A stretch of 64,000 nucleotides of DNA from Gallionellaceae bacterium. Its GTDB lineage: Bacteria > Pseudomonadota > Gammaproteobacteria > Burkholderiales > Thiobacillaceae. The position numbers and the translations under genes are program-made. The notes under the pieces were generated by a model. It searched no databases and was not told the origin of the DNA. It saw only the letters and a list, made by a program, of their open reading frames with translations. Shown piece by piece: positions 28,634-36,615 of this stretch (position 1 is its first letter; every line of letters starts with the position of its first letter). The DNA lies in the NCBI GenBank assembly GCA_028714875.1, contig JAQTLN010000016.1, positions 1 through 64,000 of the forward strand, given 5' to 3'.

Positions 28634-29320
28634 TTACAGGTCGCCGTTGGCGGCGGCTCTCATGATGTTGTCCATCTTGTCGCGGATGTCGGTGGCGTGT
28701 TTCAGCAACTGACTGGGGGCGCCCATCTTGCCGGAGATGGAATCCAGCCAGGAGGTGTTCCAGTCCAGGCTGAGCACCCAGATGTTCTTGTCGGCATCTT
28801 CCATGATGGCGATGCGGCAAGGCAGGTAGACGATGGATTCCGGGGCGTATTTGAGAATTTCGCGGCCGGCGGCGATGTCGCAGTAGTGGTAGACCTCGAT
28901 GCGCGGCGCGTCGGTGTCGCCCAGCACGGCCCGGATGTCCTTCCACATCGGGCTCTCGCCGACTTTCTTGAAGTTGAGCTGGTTGGCGCGCAGTTCCATG
29001 GACTGCTTGACGTCATCGAAGCTCAGGCCTTTCTTGGCCGGGTACTTGATGGCCATGAGGTTCATGACGTCCTTGATGTCCATGCGCGTGACCATGTTCA
29101 TCATGGGCATCATTTTTCTCATCATCGCCTCTTTTTCTTCCGGAGGGATGGTGCGCGACATTTCATAAGGGCGGGTGCCACGACCACCGGGAGACACCGG
29201 TAAGACCATGGGGCCGGCGGAAATCGGCACATGAGTCAGATAGGGGTTGGCGGCGGGCGCGGGGTCGGCGGCCAGGGTGGGGACGGTCAGGCTCAGAGCC
29301 AGGGTGGCGAGTAGGGTTTG
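28634..29320 (-). CDS. Secreted DUF302-like protein, paralog 1
   Basis: MKQTLLATLALSLTVPTLAADPAPAANPYLTHVP..EVYHYCDIAAGREILKYAPESIVYLPCRIAIMEDADKNIWVLSLDW. Start uncertain (29350 or 29320). Confidence 0.75.
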   Translation of the reverse strand, partial: QTLLATLALSLTVPTLAADPAPAANPYLTHVPISAGPMVLPVSPGGRGTRPYEMSRTIPPEEKEAMMRKMMPMMNMVTRMDIKDVMNLMAIKYPAKKGLSFDDVKQSMELRANQLNFKKVGESPMWKDIRAVLGDTDAPRIEVYHYCDIAAGREILKYAPESIVYLPCRIAIMEDADKNIWVLSLDWNTSWLDSISGKMGAPSQLLKHATDIRDKMDNIMRAAANGDL

Positions 29321-29383
29321 TTTCATGCCGCGAATAGTCATTGTCTGCATCCTTTCTCGTGAAAACTGATTTGATTGTGATGG

Positions 29384-29515
29384 TCACCAGGAAGTGACCC
29401 TGCTCAGGCTCAGCGATTTCCAGCTCAGCTGGCCGCCACGATACCACTTGAGTTTGCGTGCCGGATAACCGCGCTTGGCGCGCGATGACTTGATGTTGTC
29501 GGGGGATTTCCCCGA
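29384..29515 (-). pseudogene. Truncated rhodanese C-terminal remnant
   Basis: Minus-strand translation SGKSPDNIKSSRAKRGYPARKLKWYRGGQLSWKSLSLSRVTSW* aligns with GQSPTNIKQLLALGYPAHKLKWYRGGIQDWKMLGLSTVAPM* of the intact rhodanese at 31396-32046; no N-terminal part present. Confidence 0.8.
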
Positions 29516-29565
29516 CGGGGACAGTGTTTTTCCCCCTCGCCTCTCCGAGGTGAGGGGGGCCTGAG

Positions 29566-30501
29566 TTACTTGGCGGGTTCCGCCTGCTTCAGAAACATCT
29601 GCAGCAGTGTCGCCGGGTCCATAGGCATGACCGGGGTCGCTGTCAGCGCGGGCGTCGCCGGGGCGGGCAAATTGGCCTGTGGCGCGGCTTTCCCGTCAGC
29701 CGGTTTGGCCGCGGGCGCCGGCGTCACTGCCGGCGCGGCAACGGGGGGCGACGTCATGAACTGCGGGAACGGCTGTTGCGCGGCGGGCTGGTTGGGAGGG
29801 TTGAACGGGCTGGCCGCGGCGGGCTGTGCGGTGGCCTGCGGCATGGGTGGGAAGAAAGAGGAAGCCGGGCTTTGCGCCGGCTGGGGTGCCGCGGGCACGG
29901 GGAGCATCATGAAGAAGGGTAGCCCGGGTTGCTGGGCGGCGGGTGCCTGGAACGGGTTGCCCTGCTGAAAGGGGTTGCCTTGCTGGTATGGATTAGCCTG
30001 TGGATAGGGGTTGCCCTGCTGGAACGGATTACCCTGCGGTACCTGGAAGAAATTGGGCATGGCGGGTTGCGGCGCGGCGAAGGGCAGGCCGGGCATGTTC
30101 GGGATGGAGGGCGTGAAGGCCTGTGTGCCATAGCCGCGCGGTGTTGCGTAGCCTGGCATCGAAAAAGGCATCGGCGAGTTCTGCTGGGCGAAAGGATTGC
30201 CGGGGAAGGGTCCGCCCGCGTAAGGGTTGGAGAAGGGATTGATGTAACCACCGGTAAGCAGGCCGGGCGCCATTTGTAGCGCGGGGCCACCCAGCGCGCC
30301 GAGCGCGGCCAGTCCACCCAGGCTGAGCAAGGGGTTGGAGAGTGGGTTGAAGCCCCCGTAGCCGCCATATCCACCATAGCCGCCGAAGGGGTTGAACGAG
30401 GGTGTCGGCGCCATCATGGCGAGCGGGTTCAACATGTTCTCGAAACCGGCCTGGGCCGAACCGGCGACGGCGACGAGCAATAGCGGGGCTAGGCGTTTCA
30501 T
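29566..30501 (-). CDS. Secreted low-complexity Gly/Tyr and Asn/Pro/Gln-repeat protein
   Basis: Signal peptide MKRLAPLLLVAVAGSAQA; FGGYGGYGGYGGFNPLSNP; GNPFQQGNPYPQANPYQQGNPFQQGNPFQ tandem motif. Confidence 0.75.
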   Translation of the reverse strand: MKRLAPLLLVAVAGSAQAGFENMLNPLAMMAPTPSFNPFGGYGGYGGYGGFNPLSNPLLSLGGLAALGALGGPALQMAPGLLTGGYINPFSNPYAGGPFPGNPFAQQNSPMPFSMPGYATPRGYGTQAFTPSIPNMPGLPFAAPQPAMPNFFQVPQGNPFQQGNPYPQANPYQQGNPFQQGNPFQAPAAQQPGLPFFMMLPVPAAPQPAQSPASSFFPPMPQATAQPAAASPFNPPNQPAAQQPFPQFMTSPPVAAPAVTPAPAAKPADGKAAPQANLPAPATPALTATPVMPMDPATLLQMFLKQAEPAK

Positions 30502-30616
30502 GAATATCTCCAGGAAGTAGGGAGGGAGAACCGGGAACCGGTGTCTCGTGCGGGTCGTGATGATCAGGACCTGGGATTGGTGCCCCCACCGGAGTCGGTG
30601 AGGGGCGGCTTGCCTG

Positions 30617-31354
30617 TTACAGGTCGCCGTTGGCGGCGGCTCTCATGATGTTGTCCATCTTGTCGCGGATAATGACGGCGTGGTCCCACAGCACGTCAGG
30701 CGTGCCCATCCGGCCTTTGACGGAATCCAGCCAGGTGGTATCCCAATCCAGGGTCATCACCCAGATGTTCTTGTCCGCGTCTTCCATGATGGTGAAACGG
30801 CAGGGCATGTAGACGGCGGATTCCGGGGAGTACTTGAGCATTTCCCGGCCCACGGCGATGTCGCAGTAGTGGTAGACCTCGATGCGCGGCGCGTTCATGT
30901 CGCCCAGCACGGCCTGGAAGTCTTTCCACATCGGGCTCTCACCGACTTTCTTGAAGTTGAGGCTGTTGGCGCGCAGCTCCATGGAGGCCTTCACGTCGTC
31001 GAAAGTCAGGCCCGGCTTGGCTTTGTACTTGATGGTCATGAGGTTCATCATGTCCTTCAAGTCCATGCGCGTGGTCATGTTCATCAAGGGCAGCATCGAC
31101 TTGATCAGGCCCGCCTTCACATCCTGCGGAACGACGCCCGACATTTCATAGGGGCGGACACCCTGAGCCGGGAACTTCGGGATTGACGGGAGCGACGGGA
31201 GCGACGGGAACTTCGGAAGCGTCAGGCCGGTGGTAGCCGGTACATTGGTCAGGTAGGGGTTGCCCGTGGGTGCCGGATCGGCGGCCAGCGCGGGAACGGC
31301 CAGGGCCAGTGCGAGGGTGGCGAGTAGGGTGTGTTTCATGCTGCTGTTAGTCAT
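30617..31354 (-). CDS. Secreted DUF302-like protein, paralog 2
   Basis: MTNSSMKHTLLATLALALAVPALAADPAPTGNPYLTNVP..VYHYCDIAVGREMLKYSPESAVYMPCRFTIMEDADKNIWVMTLDW; highly similar to 28634-29320. Confidence 0.75.
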   Translation of the reverse strand: MTNSSMKHTLLATLALALAVPALAADPAPTGNPYLTNVPATTGLTLPKFPSLPSLPSIPKFPAQGVRPYEMSGVVPQDVKAGLIKSMLPLMNMTTRMDLKDMMNLMTIKYKAKPGLTFDDVKASMELRANSLNFKKVGESPMWKDFQAVLGDMNAPRIEVYHYCDIAVGREMLKYSPESAVYMPCRFTIMEDADKNIWVMTLDWDTTWLDSVKGRMGTPDVLWDHAVIIRDKMDNIMRAAANGDL

Positions 31355-31395
31355 TGTTGCGTCCTTCCTGGTGAATACCAGTTTGATTGTTACGG

Positions 31396-32046
31396 TTACA
31401 TAGGTGCGACCGTGCTCAGGCCCAGCATTTTCCAGTCCTGGATGCCGCCACGATACCACTTGAGCTTGTGCGCCGGATAACCCAGTGCGAGTAACTGCTT
31501 GATGTTGGTGGGAGATTGCCCACACCAGGGACCGTTGCAGTAGAGGACCAGAGTCTTGGCGTTTTCGAAATTCCACAGGCTGCCCTGGCGCGCGGCGCCG
31601 AAGCGAAAAATCAGGGTTTCGACGATTTTTTCCACATCGGTGTGACCGGGATGCAGTTCCTGCCAAGGCAGTTGCACGGCGCCGGGGATGATGCCGGAAC
31701 GTAACGGCCAGTCGCCGTCGCGCGAGTCGATGACCATGACGCTGGCATCGCGGCCGAGCTTTTTCAGGTATTCCAGCATTTCCAGTTCGCCGATGGTTTC
31801 CACGCCGGGGGCGAGGTGCATGGGCTGGATGCAATAAGGCGGACAGGGACGCGAGGTGAGGGAGTAGTCCGGGTCGAGCATGTTTTCCGTGTCCGGATTG
31901 CGCTCGATGATGACTTTTTTGCCCTGGTGCAGCACTTCCACCGCCTTGACGGTCTGGGTGATGTTGACCGGTTTTTCGCTCGCCTGGGCAGGCGGGGCGC
32001 TTGCCCAGAACAGTGCAAAGCACGCCGCGGTGATGGCTGTTTTCAT
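31396..32046 (-). CDS. Secreted rhodanese-like protein
   Basis: Signal peptide MKTAITAACFALFWASAPPAQA; MVIDSRDGDWPLRSGIIPGAVQLPW; active-site VLYCNGPWCGQSPTNIKQLLALGY. Confidence 0.88.
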   Translation of the reverse strand: MKTAITAACFALFWASAPPAQASEKPVNITQTVKAVEVLHQGKKVIIERNPDTENMLDPDYSLTSRPCPPYCIQPMHLAPGVETIGELEMLEYLKKLGRDASVMVIDSRDGDWPLRSGIIPGAVQLPWQELHPGHTDVEKIVETLIFRFGAARQGSLWNFENAKTLVLYCNGPWCGQSPTNIKQLLALGYPAHKLKWYRGGIQDWKMLGLSTVAPM

Positions 32047-32140
32047 GTCGTCCTCCTCCTGCTCACATGAGCATGGGGGAGGCATTGTGGACGCGCCGGG
32101 CGGCGGGCGGCAAGAGGCGGTTGCCTCTCGCCGGAGTGCT

Positions 32141-32710
32141 TCAGTCGATGTACTCGAACACCTTCACGACTTTGGCGACACCGCTGGTCTTGGCGGCAAC
32201 CTCGGCGGCGGCGGCGCCCTCTTCGCGCTTGACCAGGCCTAGCAGGAATACGGTCCCGGCTTCGGTGACCACCTTGACGTGGTTGACGCTGAAGCGGCGG
32301 TCGTCCAGGAAGCGCGCCTTTACCTTGGTGGTGATGTAGGCATCGTTGCTGCGCGCCATGATGGTGCTGACGCCGGCCAGGAGGATCTCGTTCTGCACTT
32401 CGCGCACGTTAGTCACTTCCTTGGCGATCTGTTCCACCTTGGCGCGAGCGTCGGTGTCGGCGGTTTCCCCGGTCAGCAGCACGCGGCGGTTGTAGCTGGT
32501 GATGTTGACGTGAACACCTTCCTTGTAGGCATCGTGGATGCGGTTGGCCGCCTTCAGTTCGATTTCCTCGTCCATCAGGTAGGTGCCGGCGGTACGGCGG
32601 TCATCGGCCATCATCGCGCCGGCGCCGACGCCGACGGCGACGACAGGCACGCAGCCGCTCAGGTTGACTGCGGAAATGCCCAGCAGGGCGGTCAGGATGA
32701 GGGTTTTCAT
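32141..32710 (-). CDS. BON-domain outer-membrane lipoprotein (YraP/DolP-like)
   Basis: Lipobox LSGCVP; two BON repeats (VNITSYNRRVLLTGETADTDARAKVEQIAKEVTNVREVQNEI). Confidence 0.9.
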   Translation of the reverse strand: MKTLILTALLGISAVNLSGCVPVVAVGVGAGAMMADDRRTAGTYLMDEEIELKAANRIHDAYKEGVHVNITSYNRRVLLTGETADTDARAKVEQIAKEVTNVREVQNEILLAGVSTIMARSNDAYITTKVKARFLDDRRFSVNHVKVVTEAGTVFLLGLVKREEGAAAAEVAAKTSGVAKVVKVFEYID

Positions 32711-32713
32711 GGT

Positions 32714-33292
32714 TCAGGCTCCTAGCAACAAGTAATCAATGCCATCACACAGGCTGTGGATGGCGCGTAAATGCAGTTCCCGCGTGATCGCGGCCGACTC
32801 GGCATAGGTGCAGATCACCACGTCTTGTTCATTCAGCGATTCGGCCAGCAGGCCACCATCGCCGCCAGCCAGGACAATCACGCGCAGGTCTTTATCGTGC
32901 GCGCCGCGCAAGGCCGCGAGCACGCCGGGCGCGTTGCCGCTCCCGGAAATCGCCAGCAATACATCGCCGGCCTGGCCCAGGTTTTCGATCTGCCGGGCGA
33001 ATACCGCGCTGGAATCGCCGTCATCGGCCAGCGCATGGGCGCCCTCGTCCAGCGCGATGGCGGTCAGGCCTGGGCGTGCCTGCTGGTACTGGTGGGTCAG
33101 CAGGGAGGCGAACAGGCGCGCGCTGGCGTGGCTGCCGGCCTGCCCACAGACGAGGATCTTGCCCTCGCGCATCAGGCTTTCCACCATCAATTCCGCCGCC
33201 CGCGCGAGTGGCTCGGCGAGTTGCTCGATGGCGTCGCGCTGAGCTTCGAGGCTGTTGAGGAAGCGGGAGTGAATGTGGGTTTGCAGGGGCAT
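32714..33292 (-). CDS. SIS-domain phosphoheptose isomerase / DiaA-like
   Basis: GKILVCGQAGSHASARLFASLLTH..GDVLLAISGSGNAPGVLAALRGAHDKDLRVIVLAGGDGG. Confidence 0.88.
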   Translation of the reverse strand: MPLQTHIHSRFLNSLEAQRDAIEQLAEPLARAAELMVESLMREGKILVCGQAGSHASARLFASLLTHQYQQARPGLTAIALDEGAHALADDGDSSAVFARQIENLGQAGDVLLAISGSGNAPGVLAALRGAHDKDLRVIVLAGGDGGLLAESLNEQDVVICTYAESAAITRELHLRAIHSLCDGIDYLLLGA

Positions 33293-33331
33293 GGCGTGGT
33301 CATTATAGCCGGCTCCCTCAGACCCCCATGA

Positions 33332-33664
33332 TTAGACCCCCATGACGGCGCGCAGCCATTCCAGGCGGCCACCCTGCACCAGCACGGCATCGAAGCGGCA
33401 GGGCAGATCGAGTCCGTGGCGGCTGAGGTAATGCTGCGCGGCCAGGCGGATGCGGGCCTGTTTGCCGGCGGTGATGCTGGCCGCCGCGCCACCGAACCCG
33501 GTGCCGGCGCGCTCGCGCACTTCCACGAACACCAGGCTGGAACCATCTTGCAGGATCAGGTCGATCTCGCCGCCACGGCAATGATAGTTGCGCGCAATCA
33601 GCTTGAGCCCCTGTGCCGCCAGATAATCCGCCGCCGCCTGTTCCGATGCCGCCCCTTTGAGCAT
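33332..33664 (-). CDS. yraN: YraN/UPF0102 family protein
   Basis: [49 protein letters not shown]. Confidence 0.92.
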   Translation of the reverse strand: MLKGAASEQAAADYLAAQGLKLIARNYHCRGGEIDLILQDGSSLVFVEVRERAGTGFGGAAASITAGKQARIRLAAQHYLSRHGLDLPCRFDAVLVQGGRLEWLRAVMGV

Positions 33665-33686
33665 GCCATTCTCCTGTTGAAAGCCA

Positions 33687-33777
33687 TAGGTCGGGTTAGC
33701 GGCAGTATTGCCAACCTGACATTTGCGCATGGTGAAAGTCGGGTTACGGCGCCAAAAACCGCGCCTAACCCGACCTA
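33687..33777. repeat. TAGGTCGGGTTAG...CTAACCCGACCTA inverted-repeat element (MITE-like)
   Basis: 13-bp perfect inverted ends at 33687-33699 and 33765-33777. Confidence 0.8.
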
Positions 33778-33843
33778 CACCTGTCTGACAGGCCGCTATC
33801 CCGCCATTTGCTAAACTGCCGCGAGCTTACCCGCCCCGCCACC

Positions 33844-34704
33844 ATGTTCGACACTCCTCAATCCGCCCGCCCCGGCACGCTCTATATCGTCGCCACGCCG
33901 ATCGGCAACCTGCGCGATCTGACCCTGCATGCGCTCGATGTCCTGCGTTCGGTGGATCTGATCGCCGCCGAGGACACCCGCAACACCCAGGGGCTTCTGT
34001 CCGCCTACGGCATCCAGGCGCGCCTCACGCCCGTGCACGAACACAACGAACAGGCCGCCGCCGCGCGCCTGGTGATGACGCTGCAAGAGGGGAAAAGCGT
34101 GGCTTATGTCTCGGATGCCGGCACCCCCGGTATTTCCGATCCCGGCGCGCGTCTGGTGGCGGCGGCGCGAGCGGCGGGCGTGGTGGTGGTTCCCATCCCC
34201 GGCGCCAGCGCGGTGGCCACCGCGCTTTCGGTTTCCGGGCTGGAATCGCCCTGGCTGTTCGTCGGCTTCCTGCCGGCCAAGGCTTCCGGCCGGCGCCGCG
34301 CGCTGGAAGGCCTGCGTGATCTGCCTTATGCCCTGGTGTTTTATGAGGCGCCGCATCGGGTAAAGGAGACGGTGGTGGACCTGTGCGCGTTATTGGGTGA
34401 TGACCGCCGCATCCTGTTCGCGCGCGAACTGACCAAGCGTTTCGAGCAACTGCACGCCTGTCCGCTGGCCGAGGCGCTTGCCTGGCTGGAGGCGGATGAA
34501 AACCACCAACGCGGCGAGTTCGTGCTGGTACTCGCCCCGCCCGCCGCCAGGGAAGACAACGACGACGCCGAGGCGCGCCGCGTGCTCACCCTGCTCCTGG
34601 AAGAACTGCCGGTGAAACAGGCCGCGCATCTGGCGGCTCGCCTCACCGGCGCGCGCAAGAACGCCCTCTACCAATGGGCATTGGAAATGAAACAAGTTCC
34701 GTAG
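33844..34704 (+). CDS. rsmI: 16S rRNA (cytidine1402-2'-O)-methyltransferase
   Basis: GTLYIVATPIGNLRDLTLHALDVLRSVDLIAAEDTRNTQGLLSAYGI. Confidence 0.96.
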   Translation: MFDTPQSARPGTLYIVATPIGNLRDLTLHALDVLRSVDLIAAEDTRNTQGLLSAYGIQARLTPVHEHNEQAAAARLVMTLQEGKSVAYVSDAGTPGISDPGARLVAAARAAGVVVVPIPGASAVATALSVSGLESPWLFVGFLPAKASGRRRALEGLRDLPYALVFYEAPHRVKETVVDLCALLGDDRRILFARELTKRFEQLHACPLAEALAWLEADENHQRGEFVLVLAPPAAREDNDDAEARRVLTLLLEELPVKQAAHLAARLTGARKNALYQWALEMKQVP

Positions 34705-34784
34705 GATGTGGTGAGCGCCAGCGAACCGCATCAACGCTACGGCCTACGCCAAGTGATGCGGTTCGTACCTCACCGCATCCTACG
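34701..34784. repeat. GTAGGATGTGGTGAG...CTCACCGCATCCTAC inverted repeat
   Basis: gtaggatgtggtgagcgccagcgaaccgcatca .. tgatgcggttcgtacctcaccgcatcctacg; overlaps the rsmI stop codon. Confidence 0.85.
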
Positions 34785-34804
34785 AATGAGACAAGGGGAA
34801 AAAC

Positions 34805-35860
34805 GTGGATCAACTGAAGATCACCCGGCCTGACGACTGGCATGTGCATCTGCGCGACGACGCCATGCTGGCCGCCGTCCTGCCCGACAGCGCGCGGCAG
34901 TTCGCGCGCGCCATCGTCATGCCCAACCTGAAGCCGCCGGTACGCGCGGTGGCGGAGGCCGCGGCCTATCGCGCTCGCATCCTCGCGGCCGTGCCGGCGG
35001 GACTCGATTTCACCCCCTTGATGACGCTCTATCTCACCGACAACACCACGCCCGAGGAAATCTTCAGGGCGAAGGAAAGCGGTTTCATCCAGGCGGTGAA
35101 GTACTACCCGGCCGGCGCCACCACCAACTCGGATTCCGGTGTTACCGACATCGCCAAGGTGCAGTCCGCGCTGGAAGCCATGCGGGAAGCCGGCCTGCCG
35201 CTGCTGTTGCATGGCGAGGTAACCGACCCGGAAGTGGATGTGTTCGACCGCGAGGCGGTGTTCATCGAGCGCGTTCTGGAACCCTTGCTCAAGCGTCTGC
35301 CCGGCCTGAAGGTCGTGCTGGAGCACATCACCACGCGCCAGGCGGCGGAATTTGTGACCGCCGCGCCGGCCAACGTGGCGGCCACCGTCACCGCGCATCA
35401 CCTCCTGTACAACCGCAACGCTATGTTCCAGGGCGGCATGCGCCCCCATTACTACTGTCTGCCGGTGTTGAAGCGGGAGAGCCATCGCCGGGCGTTGATT
35501 GATGTCGCCACCGGCGGCAACCCGAAATTCTTCCTCGGCACCGACAGCGCGCCGCATGCCCGCCATGCCAAGGAAAGCGCTTGCGGTTGCGCCGGCATCT
35601 ACACGGCGCATGCCGCCATCGAGCTGTATGCGGAAGCCTTCGAACTGGCCGGCGCGCTGGACAGGCTGGAAGCCTTCGCGAGTTTTCACGGCCCGGATTT
35701 CTATGGCCTGCCGCGCAACACGGAAACCATCACCCTGCGCCGCGAGCCCTGGCGGGTCGCGGCCGACCATGCCGCCGGGGTGGTGCCGTTGCGCGCCGGG
35801 GAAAGTCTGAACTGGAAGCTGGCATGTAGCGCAGGCGTCCCGCCTGCTTCGTCCTTCTGA
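34805..35860 (+). CDS. pyrC: Dihydroorotase with repeat-derived C-terminus
   Basis: [84 protein letters not shown]. Confidence 0.96.
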   Translation: MDQLKITRPDDWHVHLRDDAMLAAVLPDSARQFARAIVMPNLKPPVRAVAEAAAYRARILAAVPAGLDFTPLMTLYLTDNTTPEEIFRAKESGFIQAVKYYPAGATTNSDSGVTDIAKVQSALEAMREAGLPLLLHGEVTDPEVDVFDREAVFIERVLEPLLKRLPGLKVVLEHITTRQAAEFVTAAPANVAATVTAHHLLYNRNAMFQGGMRPHYYCLPVLKRESHRRALIDVATGGNPKFFLGTDSAPHARHAKESACGCAGIYTAHAAIELYAEAFELAGALDRLEAFASFHGPDFYGLPRNTETITLRREPWRVAADHAAGVVPLRAGESLNWKLACSAGVPPASSF

Positions 35861-35896
35861 TCAGGCCCACGAAGCAGGCGAGACGCCCGCGCTACA
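35825..35896. repeat. REP-like inverted repeat family, copy 3
   Basis: tgtagcgcaggcgtcccgcctgcttcgtccttctgatcaggcccacgaagcaggcgagacgcccgcgctaca; overlaps the pyrC 3' end. Confidence 0.9.
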
Positions 35897-35930
35897 GATG
35901 AGCCTCCGGCGTCGCCCCGGCTAATTGAGT

Positions 35931-36440
35931 TCAACCGTGCGGGGCGAAGCGGCCGAGCGTGGCGGGCGGCCCCAGCACCGCCCAGTCTTCCGTGTAGATG
36001 CCCTGATCGACCCGGGCGCGCAGACTGCTCCAATGGTAGTCATAAGCGCGCGCGCACAGGCCATGTTTGACCGGGTCGTAATGGATGTAATCGAGATGCG
36101 CGCGCAGATCATCGTGATCGGCCAGCACCCGCGCCTTGATGCCATGCTCCCAGAAGACGACCTCGTTGGCGTCCTTTTCGAGTTCCCGCCAGGCGCGCAC
36201 GAAGCGTGCCCGCAGATAGGTCATCGGCCCCAGATGTTCGCTGTCGGCGGCGGTGACGAATACCAGATGGGCATGGTCATCGAGGATCACATAGCCGCCC
36301 ACATGCAGTCCGAATTGCTTCTTCGTGTCGTGGATGGCGTTCAGCAGCAATTGCTTGAGCCGCGGCCGGGCGAGCAGCTGTTGGCGGTTGAAGCATTCCA
36401 GAGTGACAAAGTAGGTGGCGCCATCCTTGTACTCGTTCAT
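35931..36440 (-). mobile_element. REP-associated tyrosine transposase (RAYT; Y1_Tnp/IS200-like)
   Basis: GATYFVTLECFNRQQLL..GGYVILDDHAHLVFVTAADSEHLGPMTYLRARFVRAWRE..HLDYIHYDPVKHGLCARAYDYHWSS. Confidence 0.88.
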
Positions 36441-36615
36441 GGTCTGTCTCGGGGATTTCCTGATGATTCAGTATATGCGCGGGTCGTCTGCTTTACAGTG
36501 AGGCATAGGCCGTATGCGCCCCTCGCGAAAGTAATGCCCCTCACGGCGTCGAGGCTTGTGTGCCTGCCGTTATAATTCCGCGCCTGCCGTATCCGACCCG
36601 ACATTGCCGCCAACC

